From positions 20,642 to 58,885 of the forward strand of contig PAUN01000036.1 of assembly GCA_002712885.1 (NCBI GenBank): DNA of 38,244 nt, given 5' to 3'. The notes beneath the pieces are model-generated. The model did no database searches. It had not been told where the DNA came from and saw only the letters and a program-made list of their open reading frames with translations. Positions 8,590 through 17,251 of the stretch are shown in pieces. The stretch comes from Acidobacteriota bacterium (GTDB lineage Bacteria; Acidobacteriota; Vicinamibacteria; Vicinamibacterales; UBA8438). Position 1 is the first letter of the stretch; every line of letters starts with the position of its first letter. Made by a program: the position numbers and the translations under genes.

Positions 8590-8788
8590 GGGTGCTGGTG
8601 GTGTAGGCAGGATTGGTGCCCGAGTCCTCGCGTGACGGCACGAAATCGAGCCGAACAGCCTCGACCACATCAAAGAGGTCCTGACCCTCCGCCTCTGTGA
8701 TGACGGCGCCCAAGGTCGTCTCGACGGACTTGACCACGCGCTTCAACGCCGCCGCCAGTCCGTCCCCCGCCCTCGCCCTTCTCGGCAT
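8590..8788 (-). pseudogene. possible remnant of PEP carboxylase N-terminus
   Basis: The interval 8409-8850 between two minus-strand genes has no intact gene. Within it, reading from an ATG at 8788, about 45 codons look like the first helices of phosphoenolpyruvate carboxylase: LKRVVKSVETTLGAVITEAE then GQDLFDVVEAVRLDF. The family pattern there is 'LLGdlLGevI.eqeGeelFdlVE.iR'. After about 8640 the reading turns into low-complexity Gly/Ala/Pro/Arg sequence with no similarity. I read it as a fragment left by deletion. The similarity is from memory of the family pattern and is short, so a chance match is not excluded. Confidence 0.35.
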
Positions 8789-8850
8789 CCGGTTGGTTAT
8801 ATGCCGAGACCGAGCAGTTGCTGGACCGAAGGAGATCGTAATGCCCGTCG

Positions 8851-10962
8851 TCACCGGCGGGACGACAGCTTGAACACATATAGCGCATTGCCGTTGGGTG
8901 GATGGTGGATCTCCGGGCTGAGCAGCGCGGGGATCCGGCGGGGGCTGCCACCCCCAACGCCAGCGGTGACGGCGATGAACTGTTCGCCGCCGGCCAGGAA
9001 GGCGACGGGAAACCCTTGCGCGGAGGTACCGAGCCGGGTCTCCCAAAGCAAGTTCCCAGTCTCCACATCCAGCGCGCGGAAGTACCGGTCGACATCGCCC
9101 GTAAAGACCAGCCCCCCGGCCGTGGTCAGCGACGCGGTCAGTAGCGCGGCCCGCTGCTCGATGCTCCAGCGTTCTTCGAGCGTGTCGACGTCGTACGCGG
9201 CCAGCTTACCCAAGTTGCCGTCCGTCCCCGGCATCTCGAACCACTTGCGATCAGCCTGCGTGCCCCCCGACCCCTGCACCAGCGACACCTCGCGCCCCGC
9301 CATCTCGTCACAACTCTGACTCAGCGGGATCACCAGCAGTCGGGTCTCGGGGCTGTAGGCCATCGCCTGCCAGTTGTGACCCCCCGCCGTGCTCGGACAG
9401 ACCGACACCCAGTCGCCAATACCGGCCTCGGCGATGTCCTGGCGGTAGGTGATGGCGCCGGTGTCCGAGTCGATACGATCGAACACGTTCTGATAGACGG
9501 TCTCGGTGTGCCCGAGAAACGCACCGGTCTCCCGATCAAGTTTCCAGAGCACGCCGCTCTTGCCGATAGTGAACAAGGCTTGCCGACCGTCGCGGTCGTC
9601 GACCAGCACTTTCTCGAACGCTTCATCCAGATCGAGCGCTTCGCCCGGGACATGCTGGAAATACCAGGTAATGGAGCCGTCGTCGGGGTCCAGCGCCAGC
9701 GTGGCGTTGGTGTAGAGCGCCTCGTCGTGCACGGTGAGGCCGCGACTCGCCGGCACCCACGGCTTCGCCTGCGCGACCGGCCAGTAGACCAGACCCAGCT
9801 CCGGATCGTAGCTGCCCGTGATCCAGGAATCGCCACCGCCGCGCAGGGTGAGCGACAGATCGCCCCATGTGTCGCCTCCCGGAGTGCCCGGTTGCGCGAT
9901 GGTCAGGGTCCTCCATCGCTCCTCGCCGGTGCGGGCATCATGCCCGGTGATGAAGCAGCTCTCCGGCTGGAACCGGCTACACCCATTGATCGCATTGATC
10001 ACCGTATCCTCGACCACCAGGGGTCCAGCTGAGTTCGTGTAGCCCTGTTGGTAGTCGGCAATCCGGGTTTCCCACAGAACCGATCCGGTCCGGGCGTCGA
10101 GCGCCACGAGGTAGGCGTCTCTGGACGCAAGGAACAGCTTCTCCTCGAAGATGGCCAGATTGCGGACGGACCCCGTCCGCAGGCCTTCCGGCAACGGGCG
10201 TCGATATTCCCACAACAACGTCCCGGTGTCGGCCTCAAGCGCCTGAATCACATTGCCGGGATTGGCCAGGTAGAGCACACCGTCGCGCACCAGCGGGGTC
10301 GGCTGATTGGTTCCGTCCGGCATGGACCAGACCCAGGCCAACGTGAGCTCATGGACATTGTCGCGGTTGATCTGATCGAGCGGACTGTAGCCCCAGCCGT
10401 CGTAGGTCCGGCGATACATGAGCCAGTCACCTGGATCCGGGTCCAGCAGCGTCGCCTCGCTCACCGGCACGAAGGTCTCGATGTCGGCGAAGGTCGAGGT
10501 GTCGGTCGCGGAAGGGGTCGACACGGCAACTCGCGATGCGACGGTGGCGGCTGGGCTGGCGCCGCCGCCTGGACCCAACGCCGATCCGTTGGCTTGCAGG
10601 ATGTACGCCGCCACGTTGGGATAGGCGTCGTCGGGGAGGGAGCCGCCTTGCCCGGGCGGCATCGAGACCCTGATCAGGTCGATCAATTCGCTGACCGGTC
10701 TCGCACCCCACACCCGGGTAAAGTTCGGACCGGCCAGCTCGGGGGCCTCGAACGCGCCGGTCAAGTCGCTCATGTGGCATTGAGCGCAGGACTGCTCGTA
10801 CACCGTGCGTCCGGCCGCCGCCTGGGCCTGGGTGAACGTACCGCCTGTCTGCGCCGCGGCCGAGCCGGGCGCGCTCAGCGCCCCGGCGAACCATACCGCC
10901 AGCCCAAAACGCACCAGGCGACGCCGTCGCGCGGGGACGCGTTCGTACGGATGCTCGGACAT
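8851..10962 (-). CDS. secreted cytochrome c-PQQ-dependent dehydrogenase
   Basis: This 703-residue quinohaemoprotein probably oxidises an alcohol or sugar in the periplasm. The ATG at 10962 is chosen over the TTG two codons upstream. The protein opens with a basic, hydrophobic signal peptide (residues 11-38, [20 protein letters not shown]). A cytochrome c domain follows: CAQCH at 59-63 binds haem, with M101 in SMPPGQGG as likely axial ligand. Its N-terminal position differs from the C-terminal cytochrome of classical quinohaemoprotein alcohol dehydrogenases. The eight-bladed PQQ propeller runs about 175-700, with repeats such as [20 protein letters not shown] and [14 protein letters not shown] (383-396). 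W433 to D446 ([14 protein letters not shown]) aligns with the catalytic motif; D444 would be the base and D446 a second acidic ligand, the pattern of lanthanide-dependent enzymes. C328 and C336 may pair. Confidence 0.92.
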   Translation of the reverse strand: MSEHPYERVPARRRRLVRFGLAVWFAGALSAPGSAAAQTGGTFTQAQAAAGRTVYEQSCAQCHMSDLTGAFEAPELAGPNFTRVWGARPVSELIDLIRVSMPPGQGGSLPDDAYPNVAAYILQANGSALGPGGGASPAATVASRVAVSTPSATDTSTFADIETFVPVSEATLLDPDPGDWLMYRRTYDGWGYSPLDQINRDNVHELTLAWVWSMPDGTNQPTPLVRDGVLYLANPGNVIQALEADTGTLLWEYRRPLPEGLRTGSVRNLAIFEEKLFLASRDAYLVALDARTGSVLWETRIADYQQGYTNSAGPLVVEDTVINAINGCSRFQPESCFITGHDARTGEERWRTLTIAQPGTPGGDTWGDLSLTLRGGGDSWITGSYDPELGLVYWPVAQAKPWVPASRGLTVHDEALYTNATLALDPDDGSITWYFQHVPGEALDLDEAFEKVLVDDRDGRQALFTIGKSGVLWKLDRETGAFLGHTETVYQNVFDRIDSDTGAITYRQDIAEAGIGDWVSVCPSTAGGHNWQAMAYSPETRLLVIPLSQSCDEMAGREVSLVQGSGGTQADRKWFEMPGTDGNLGKLAAYDVDTLEERWSIEQRAALLTASLTTAGGLVFTGDVDRYFRALDVETGNLLWETRLGTSAQGFPVAFLAGGEQFIAVTAGVGGGSPRRIPALLSPEIHHPPNGNALYVFKLSSRR

Positions 10963-11103
10963 GCTCAAGACTCGAAGGGATGCTAGCAGATCGCGGCGAC
11001 TCGACGACGACAGGTTCTGATCGGGTCCGGGGCGCTCGTGCGGCGGGGGCAGGCATCTCGGTCCGCGAACCGGTCGGACGCTTCCCTACCTCCCCGCAGA
11101 ACC

Positions 11104-11208
11104 GGTTTCCTGGCGAGGCGTCCGGCTGGCAAGGCGCGACGAGGGAACAGCCAGGCAGGCTGTGACCGAGGAAGCAACGCCGCCAGACGGACGCCTCGCC
11201 AGGAAACC
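11104..11208 (-). repeat. 105-bp palindromic REP-like element (copy A)
   Basis: Positions 11104-11124 and 11188-11208 are a perfect 21-bp inverted repeat (left arm starts GGTTTCCTGGCGAGGCG). Inside are further nested complements, for example ACAGCC and GGCTGT about 5 nt apart. The element ends exactly at the first base of the TAG stop (11208-11210, minus strand) of the NTF2-like gene. Its left arm shares 18 of 20 bases with a segment at 23421-23440. It could act as a bidirectional terminator or mRNA stabiliser. The remaining sequence between it and the PQQ dehydrogenase start shows no clear promoter. Confidence 0.75.
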
Positions 11209-12143
11209 TACGGGGCGAAGGTTGATCGGGCTTGGACCCCGACGTGGCCGTCTCGGTTGGTCACCAGGTAGACGGCTTCGTAGCTGGAGAGCGTGTCGCC
11301 CAACGGATTCAGCCGACTGTAGCGCACGGCCACGTTGACACCGCCACCGCCGACCTGCACCGGCTCGGCCCAGTCGAGCCGGGTGCCGGCCCAGGTACGC
11401 AGACGCCCGCCCTGCAGTCCGTCGATGTAGTCCTCGGCGGTCTCCCACTGCTCGACCGTGCCGTCGGCGACACGCACATGCGGATAGTTCAGGGTCGACG
11501 CCCACGCCTCGATGTCGGTTGGGTCATCGAGTGCCTCGAAGTAGGCGTCGACCGCGGCCAGCGCGTCGGCCCGCGCCGCGGCACGCTGAGGGTCTGCCAC
11601 GTCGGCGGACCCGGCCGCAAACCGCGCCTGTATCCCCCAGTGGTCACCCTGCCGGGTCACGATGTAGGTGATGACCGTGCTGCGAATCCGCTCGCCATCC
11701 ACGTTGTAGCGTGAGTAGAGTCCGGCTACGTGTGCCTTCGCGGGCCCCGTTTGAAACACGTCGTAGGAGTCCCACTGCGAGCGGTGCCATCCGGTGCCGA
11801 TGGTACGTTCGAAGTTCACGCCCCGTGCGTACTCCTCTGCCGTACGAGTCAGGCTGAAACGCCCCAGCCCAGGTCGGACATGCGGAAAATGCAGCGATGT
11901 GGCCCAGGCCACGGGGTCGCGGGTGTTCCAGGTCTCTAGATACCGATCGGCGGCCCGGATCGCCTCCAGACGCACCCGCTCGCGCTCGACATCCCGTACG
12001 GCCTGGCGAAGAGGCTCCGCCTGTTCCCGCGTCTGAGGCGCGAGGGGCGGGCTGGCATTGGCGGACCCCGCTCCAGGATCACCGATCCAGACCACGATCA
12101 GCGTCGCGGCAAGACAGAGGGTGCGGGCAGGTCTGGGTGGCAC
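11208..12143 (-). CDS. secreted protein with two tandem NTF2/SnoaL-like domains
   Basis: This 311-residue protein has a signal peptide (PRPARTLCLAATLIVVWIGD, cleavage near ANA-S). Its GTG start at 12143 has GAGGTG upstream. Residues about 60-180 and 190-311 are similar to each other: YLETWNTRDPVAWATSLHFP/PHVRPG versus YFEALDDPTDIEAWASTLNY/PHVRVADG, and YIVTRQGDHWGIQARF versus YLVTNRDGHVGVQARSTF. Each half has the cone-like alpha-beta pattern of the NTF2/SnoaL superfamily, so it is an internal duplication. No catalytic Asp/His pair can be assigned and the function is unknown. It is divergent from the moxR operon and upstream of the PQQ dehydrogenase, with a palindromic repeat between them. Confidence 0.8.
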   Translation of the reverse strand: MPPRPARTLCLAATLIVVWIGDPGAGSANASPPLAPQTREQAEPLRQAVRDVERERVRLEAIRAADRYLETWNTRDPVAWATSLHFPHVRPGLGRFSLTRTAEEYARGVNFERTIGTGWHRSQWDSYDVFQTGPAKAHVAGLYSRYNVDGERIRSTVITYIVTRQGDHWGIQARFAAGSADVADPQRAAARADALAAVDAYFEALDDPTDIEAWASTLNYPHVRVADGTVEQWETAEDYIDGLQGGRLRTWAGTRLDWAEPVQVGGGGVNVAVRYSRLNPLGDTLSSYEAVYLVTNRDGHVGVQARSTFAP

Positions 12144-12283
12144 TCGGACACCTCACAGGGGAATCGCGTCAACCGCCTCACTCTAACACCGGGCCAAGCG
12201 TCCGTCGTGGCCAGACCATCGGGCTCTGCCGGAGCCACGGAGGCGTGAACCGGCCCTCTCGTCGCCGTCGGCGTCTGAGCCTC

Positions 12284-12313
12284 TTGGGGTCGCCCCCCCA
12301 ACACCCGTAAAAT
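12284..12313 (+). promoter_or_regulatory. candidate promoter of the moxR/Bat operon
   Basis: TTGGGG (12284-12289), an 18-nt spacer and TAAAAT (12308-12313) lie in the 238-bp divergent gap, 68 bp before the chosen moxR start. The -10 matches five of six consensus bases and the -35 three. This is the only good candidate I found in the gap. Confidence 0.3.
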
Positions 12314-12381
12314 GTAGGGTGGGGTGGACTGGACTGGTCAACACCTCGACCCCCGAAGCGAAAGGACACGCACTCGACACC

Positions 12382-13377
12382 ATGCCCATTCATCAAGACA
12401 TCGAAGCGATTCAGCAGCGCATCCACACTGAAAGCGCCTTTGTCAGCCGCCTGCTCGACGAGGTGGGCAAGGTCATTGTCGGCCAGCACTACATGATCGA
12501 ACGGCTACTGATCGGAATGCTCGCCGACGGACACGTGCTGATGGAAGGCGTGCCTGGTCTGGCCAAAACGCTGACCGTCCACACCCTCGCCAGCGCGGTC
12601 AACACGACCTTTCGGCGAATTCAATTCACCCCCGATCTGCTGCCCGCCGACCTACTCGGCACGCTGATCTATGACCCCCAGCACTCGGAATTCAAAACAC
12701 GCAAAGGTCCAATTTTCGCGAACATCATCCTGGCCGACGAAATCAACCGCTCGCCGGCCAAGGTGCAGTCCGCGCTACTCGAAGCGATGCAAGAGCGCAC
12801 AGTCACCATCAGCGACACCACCTACCCGCTGGACTCACCGTTTCTCGTGCTGGCCACCCAGAACCCGATCGAACAGGAAGGCACCTACCCACTGCCGGAA
12901 GCCCAGATCGATCGGTTCATGCTGAAACTGTCGGTCGGCTACCCCACGAAGGACGAGGAGATGGAGATCATGCGGCGGATGTCGGCCGGTCCCGCCCCCG
13001 AAGTGTCCGCCGTGGTTGAGCCTGATGAAATTCTGCGAGCCCGCGAGGCGGTCCAGACGATCTACATGGATCCGCAGGTCGAGCAATACATCGTAGAACT
13101 GGTGTTCGCCACCCGGGAGCCGAAAGCGCACAATCTGGGCGACCTGGCCGACCTGATCGCGTTCGGCGCGTCACCGCGCGCCACGATCAGTCTCGCCAAA
13201 GCGGCCCGGGCGCATGCGTTCCTGAAGCGACGTGGGTATGTGACGCCGGAAGACGTCCGCTCCATCGGTCTCGACGTGCTTCGGCACCGGGTGCTCCTGA
13301 CCTACGAGGCGGAAGCGGAAGAGATGACGGCGGACGACGTGGTGAACAGAGTGCTGAATAGCATTGAAGTGCCATGA
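12382..13377 (+). CDS. moxR: MoxR-family AAA+ ATPase
   Basis: This 331-residue AAA+ ATPase of the MoxR class is a chaperone-like motor thought to load or remodel von Willebrand A proteins encoded beside it. The ATG at 12382 (MPIHQDIEAIQQRI) fits the family start; a GTG at 12319 would add 21 residues of poor quality. Walker A is GVPGLAKT (56-63), Walker B is IILADEINR (115-123), and sensor 1 is in LATQNPIEQEGTYPLPEAQ. The C-terminal lid contains GASPRATISLAKAARAHAF. It opens the eight-gene operon, and its stop is one base before the DUF58 start. Confidence 0.96.
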   Translation: MPIHQDIEAIQQRIHTESAFVSRLLDEVGKVIVGQHYMIERLLIGMLADGHVLMEGVPGLAKTLTVHTLASAVNTTFRRIQFTPDLLPADLLGTLIYDPQHSEFKTRKGPIFANIILADEINRSPAKVQSALLEAMQERTVTISDTTYPLDSPFLVLATQNPIEQEGTYPLPEAQIDRFMLKLSVGYPTKDEEMEIMRRMSAGPAPEVSAVVEPDEILRAREAVQTIYMDPQVEQYIVELVFATREPKAHNLGDLADLIAFGASPRATISLAKAARAHAFLKRRGYVTPEDVRSIGLDVLRHRVLLTYEAEAEEMTADDVVNRVLNSIEVP

Positions 13378-13378
13378 A

Positions 13379-14257
13379 ATGATTCCGCGCGAGATCCTAA
13401 AGCAGGTGCGACGGGTCGAGATTGCGACGCGCGGACTGGTGAACGACGTGTTCTCCGGCGAGTACCACTCCGTGTTCAAGGGCCGCGGAATGAACTTCGC
13501 GGAGGTGCGCGAGTACCAGCACGGAGATGACATTCGCGCGATCGACTGGAATGTGACCGCGCGGACCGGCGCGCCCTTCATCAAGGTGTTCGATGAAGAG
13601 CGTGAATTGACCGTCATGCTGGTGGTCGATGTGAGCGCCTCGGGCGACTTTGGCTCCCACGCGCGCATGAAAGGCGAGGTCGCGGTCGAAATCTGCGCCG
13701 TGCTGGCGTTCTCCGCGACCACCAACAACGACAAGGTTGGGCTGATCATCTTCAGCGACCGCATCGAGAAGTTCGTACCGCCTCGGAAAGGCCGGCGGCA
13801 CGTGCTGCGGGTACTGCGAGAGTTGCTCTACTTCAAGCCGGAAGGCCGCGGCACCGACATCGCGGGCGCTCTCGAGTATCTGGCGCGTGTCGTCCGACGC
13901 CGCGCCGTCGTCTTCGTCGTGTCCGATTTTTTGGGCGACGGGTATGAGAAGGCGCTGGCGGTGGCCGGTCGCCGTCACGACACGGTAGCGATACGAATGA
14001 GTGATCCGCGTGAACACCAGCTACCGGCGGTCGGGTATCTCGAACTCGAAGACGCGGAGACCGGCGAACAGGTGACGGTCGATGTCTCCGACCCTGCGTT
14101 CCGCGCCGCGTTTGAACGCGATGTGGCGGAGACCCGGGCCTTCCGTGAACGGCAGTTCCGCAAGACCCGGGTCGACGTGATCGAGATTACGACCGACCAC
14201 CCGTACGCGGATCGGCTAATGCGATTCTTCCGTCAGCGAGCGAAGCGTTTCCGATGA
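13379..14257 (+). CDS. DUF58 domain protein (vWA-like)
   Basis: This 292-residue cytosolic DUF58 protein is regularly encoded just after MoxR. The ATG at 13379 begins one base after the moxR TGA, so translation is coupled. The DUF58 hallmark is present: FKGRGMNFAEVREYQHGDDI then RAIDWNVTARTG (about 36-66). A von Willebrand A-like fold follows, with VVDVSASGDFG (D and two S in the metal-site position) and VVFVVSDFLGDG. It is probably a MoxR client or adaptor linking the ATPase to the BatA/BatB membrane proteins; that role is inferred from conserved gene order. Confidence 0.93.
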   Translation: MIPREILKQVRRVEIATRGLVNDVFSGEYHSVFKGRGMNFAEVREYQHGDDIRAIDWNVTARTGAPFIKVFDEERELTVMLVVDVSASGDFGSHARMKGEVAVEICAVLAFSATTNNDKVGLIIFSDRIEKFVPPRKGRRHVLRVLRELLYFKPEGRGTDIAGALEYLARVVRRRAVVFVVSDFLGDGYEKALAVAGRRHDTVAIRMSDPREHQLPAVGYLELEDAETGEQVTVDVSDPAFRAAFERDVAETRAFRERQFRKTRVDVIEITTDHPYADRLMRFFRQRAKRFR

Positions 14258-15222
14258 TCAGCGAACGGTCGGTTGTCGTGCTGATAGTGGCGCTCGTGAT
14301 GACACTGCCGGTCATCGCGGCCGGGCAAGGGCGCGCGCCCGAAATCAGCACCACGATCGAGCCGACCACAATCAACGTGGGTGACCCGGTGACGATCACG
14401 GTGACGGTGCGTCACGCGCCCGACGCCCGGGTTGTCTGGCCGGACCCAATCGCACTCGGCCCATTCGAGCTGCTGGGCCAGCGTGACTCGGACCCGGCGC
14501 CGAATGCAGACGAGGCGGCGGCTCTGACGGGTGTCGAGTTCCAGGTCACCGCGTTCGAGCTTGGCGAACTGGCTCTGCCTGCCTTCGATATCGAGGTGGT
14601 GGCGGCGAACGGGGACGCGGTCACCGTGTCGACTGAACCTGCGGCAATCGAGGTAGCCAGCGTCGGACGAGACGAGGGGGGCACCATTCGCGATATCAAG
14701 GGCCCCCTGGCGATTCCGTTCGGCATCGTGACCTTGCTCCCATGGCTGGCCGGCCTGGTCGTGCTAGCGATACTCGGTTACTGGCTCTACCGGCGGTATC
14801 GTCGGCGCGCCCGGCCCGAGGTCGTTGTTCCGACCGTACCGCCACGACCAGCCCACGAACTGGCGTATGAATCACTGGACGCCCTCGAGGCCTCCGGACT
14901 CCTCGAGCTCGGCGAAATCAAGACGTACCACATCCGGGTGTCGGACATCATGCGCGTCTACGCGGAGGGCCGATTCCGTATCGACGCCATGGAAATGACC
15001 ACCAGCGAGGTGCTGACCCTGCTCGGTCACCGCGGCGTGAGCAGGTCCATCGTGGCAGACTTTCGCCAGGTGCTCGACCGCTGCGATCTGGTCAAGTTCG
15101 CCAAGTTCCGGCCGGAGGCGGCGGCGTGTCGCGACCTGGTTCCACTCGGCCGCCGTCTCGTCGACCTGACGAGGCCGGCCAAGCGCGCGCCGACCGGGTC
15201 GCCGGAGGCCCACGCGGCATGA
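14254..15222 (+). CDS. BatD-like/DUF4381-type single-pass membrane protein
   Basis: This 322-residue protein starts at an ATGA overlap with the DUF58 stop. It has a signal peptide (VVVLIVALVMTLPVIAAG), then a beta-sandwich region about 28-135 with EPTTINVGDPVTITVTV, which resembles the first Ig-like repeat of BatD. A transmembrane helix at about 155-177 (FGIVTLLPWLAGLVVLAILG) is followed by a very basic stop-transfer (YRRYRRRARPE). The cytoplasmic tail of about 130 residues (AYESLDALEASGLLELGEIK, YAEGRFRIDAMEMTTSEVL) is helical, as in DUF4381. In other Bat operons a DUF4381 protein occupies the same place between DUF58 and BatA. The function is envelope-associated but unknown. Confidence 0.82.
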   Translation: MISERSVVVLIVALVMTLPVIAAGQGRAPEISTTIEPTTINVGDPVTITVTVRHAPDARVVWPDPIALGPFELLGQRDSDPAPNADEAAALTGVEFQVTAFELGELALPAFDIEVVAANGDAVTVSTEPAAIEVASVGRDEGGTIRDIKGPLAIPFGIVTLLPWLAGLVVLAILGYWLYRRYRRRARPEVVVPTVPPRPAHELAYESLDALEASGLLELGEIKTYHIRVSDIMRVYAEGRFRIDAMEMTTSEVLTLLGHRGVSRSIVADFRQVLDRCDLVKFAKFRPEAAACRDLVPLGRRLVDLTRPAKRAPTGSPEAHAA

Positions 15223-16217
15223 CCGAGATCCTCCGGTTCGCCGACCCGATGTACTTGCTACTGCTGCCGCTCGTGCCGCTGCTCGTGTACTGGTATGTCG
15301 CGCGAGGACGACGCCAGGTCGGGTCGTTGCGCTACTCATCGACCGCACCCATCAAGCGGGCCGACCGCCGCCGGCGCGGACGGTTTCGTCACGCGCTCTT
15401 CGGGCTGCGGGCCGTCGCGCTCACGGCGCTCGTCGTGGCGTTCGCGCGCCCCCAGACCGGCGTCACGGCCGAGAACGTCACCACGGAGGGCATCGACATC
15501 GTGCTGGCGCTGGACCTGTCGAGCTCGATGCTGGCCGAGGATCTGCAACCGAATCGGATCGAGGCCGCCAAGCAGGTGGCGGCCCAATTCGTCAGCGGAC
15601 GCCGGAACGACCGGATCGGGCTCGTGGTCTTCGCAGGTGACGCGTTCACGCAGGCGCCGCTGACGCTCGACTACGATGTGGTGACGACCTTACTAGACGA
15701 GCTGGAGGTTGGCATCATCGACGACGGAACGGCGATCGGGATGGGATTGGCGACCGCGGTCAAGCGGCTGCAGGGCTCTGAGGCGGACTCGAAGGTCATC
15801 ATCCTGCTAACCGACGGACGGAACAATCGGGGGGAAATTGACCCCGTGACGGCGGCCCAGCTTGCCCAGGCCCTGGATGTTCGGATCTATGCGATCGGGG
15901 CGGGCACCCAGGGGGTGGCGCGGGTACCGGTCGATGACCCACTCTTCGGTCGGCGCTACGCGCAGATGCAGGTCGACATCGATGAGCCGACGCTGCAGGA
16001 GACGGCCGCACTGACTGGAGGCCGATATTTTCGGGCGACCGACACGGAGAGCCTCCAACAGATTTATAAGGAGATTGACGAGCTCGAGACCACCGAGATC
16101 GAGGTCGAGCTGTTCACGCGCTACGGCGAGCTGTTCCACGTGCCGCTGCTGTTCGGGCTGGGCGCGCTGCTGCTGGAAGTGGGGCTTGGTCGCACCGTGC
16201 TGAGGAAGATCCCGTAG
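15219..16217 (+). CDS. batA: BatA-like von Willebrand A membrane protein
   Basis: This 332-residue protein starts at 15219, an ATGA overlap with the preceding stop. It has two N-terminal helices (MYLLLLPLVPLLVYWYV at 11-27; LRAVALTALVVAFARP at 63-78), a periplasmic or cytoplasmic vWA domain, and a C-terminal helix (about 300-325, LFGLGALLLEVGLG). The metal ion-dependent adhesion site is complete: DLSSS (D99, S101, S103), the threonine in DDGTAIGMGLATA, and the aspartate in ILLTDGRNNRGE. The N-terminal segment matches the aerotolerance-regulator N domain. It is a likely partner of MoxR and BatB. Confidence 0.93.
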   Translation: MTEILRFADPMYLLLLPLVPLLVYWYVARGRRQVGSLRYSSTAPIKRADRRRRGRFRHALFGLRAVALTALVVAFARPQTGVTAENVTTEGIDIVLALDLSSSMLAEDLQPNRIEAAKQVAAQFVSGRRNDRIGLVVFAGDAFTQAPLTLDYDVVTTLLDELEVGIIDDGTAIGMGLATAVKRLQGSEADSKVIILLTDGRNNRGEIDPVTAAQLAQALDVRIYAIGAGTQGVARVPVDDPLFGRRYAQMQVDIDEPTLQETAALTGGRYFRATDTESLQQIYKEIDELETTEIEVELFTRYGELFHVPLLFGLGALLLEVGLGRTVLRKIP

Positions 16218-16219
16218 CC

Positions 16220-17251
16220 ATGTTCCGATTCGCCGAGAGTGAGATGTTGTTCGCCTATGTGCTGGTGCCGGCCTGCATGGCGCTGGCCTGGTGGGCGCAC
16301 ACACGGAAGCAGCGTGACATGGAGCGGCTGGCAGACCGACACTTGCTGGAACGGCTGACGGCCACCGTCAGCCGCCGGGGACAACTGGCCAAGACCATCT
16401 TGCTGTTAAGTGCGATCGGGCTGCTCGTGACGGCGTTGGCCCGTCCACAATTTGGGAGCCGAATCGAGACGGTTCGACGTGAGGGGCGTGACGTGCTCAT
16501 CGCGCTGGATCTCTCCGCCTCCATGGTGGCGGAGGACATGGCTCCGAACCGGCTCGAGAAGGCCAAGTTCGCCATCGCCGACCTGATCGACCGGCTCGAT
16601 GGTGACCGGGTCGGACTGGTGGGATTTGCCGGCGACGCGTTCGTGCAGAGCCCGTTGACGCTCGACTATGGCGCGGCTCGCCTCTTCTTGAACGCGATGG
16701 ATCCGGAGATCATGTCCGTGCAGGGCACCAACCTGGGACTGGCGGTCTCGGTCGCCCTCGACGCGTTCGCCTCGACCGACCGGCGTCACCGAGTGCTGGT
16801 GGTCATCACCGATGGCGAGGATCATGAAGGCGAGGTGGACGACGCCATCGAGCGCGCCGCGGATGAGGGGGTCGTCATCTACACCGTGGGCATCGGGTCA
16901 ACGGACGGGGTCCCGATCCCCGATCTGGACGCCGCCGGCCGGGCTCAGGGCTTCAAGCGTGACGACGCCGGCTCGGTGGTCACCACCCGCCTCGACGAGG
17001 CCACACTGCGCTCGATGGCGACACGAACCGGCGGCGTCTACTACCGCGCCTCGGCGGGCGGCACCGAACTGGCGTTGCTGGCCGAGGAGCTGGCCGGGGG
17101 CGACGGGCAGGAATTCGAGAGCGAACAAGTCACGCTGTTCGACGAGCAATACCAACTGTTCCTCGGTCTGGCACTGGCCTTGTTGATGGCCGAGGTCTTG
17201 GTGCCGGATCGGCGGCGTGTCCACGCCGGCTGGACGGGGAGATTCAGGTGA
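16220..17251 (+). CDS. batB: BatB-like von Willebrand A membrane protein
   Basis: This 343-residue paralogue of the preceding protein starts 2 bp after its stop. Hydrophobic segments lie at 9-25 (MLFAYVLVPACMALAWW) and 59-75 (TILLLSAIGLLVTALAR), with a last one near the C-terminus (LFLGLALALLMAEVLV). The vWA metal site reads DLSAS (D97, S99, S101), with GTNLGLAVSVAL and VVITDGEDHEGE supplying the threonine and second aspartate. A conserved N-terminal basic segment (RKQRDMERLADRHLLERL) separates the first two helices. BatA and BatB are thought to assemble together in the inner membrane. Confidence 0.93.
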   Translation: MFRFAESEMLFAYVLVPACMALAWWAHTRKQRDMERLADRHLLERLTATVSRRGQLAKTILLLSAIGLLVTALARPQFGSRIETVRREGRDVLIALDLSASMVAEDMAPNRLEKAKFAIADLIDRLDGDRVGLVGFAGDAFVQSPLTLDYGAARLFLNAMDPEIMSVQGTNLGLAVSVALDAFASTDRRHRVLVVITDGEDHEGEVDDAIERAADEGVVIYTVGIGSTDGVPIPDLDAAGRAQGFKRDDAGSVVTTRLDEATLRSMATRTGGVYYRASAGGTELALLAEELAGGDGQEFESEQVTLFDEQYQLFLGLALALLMAEVLVPDRRRVHAGWTGRFR

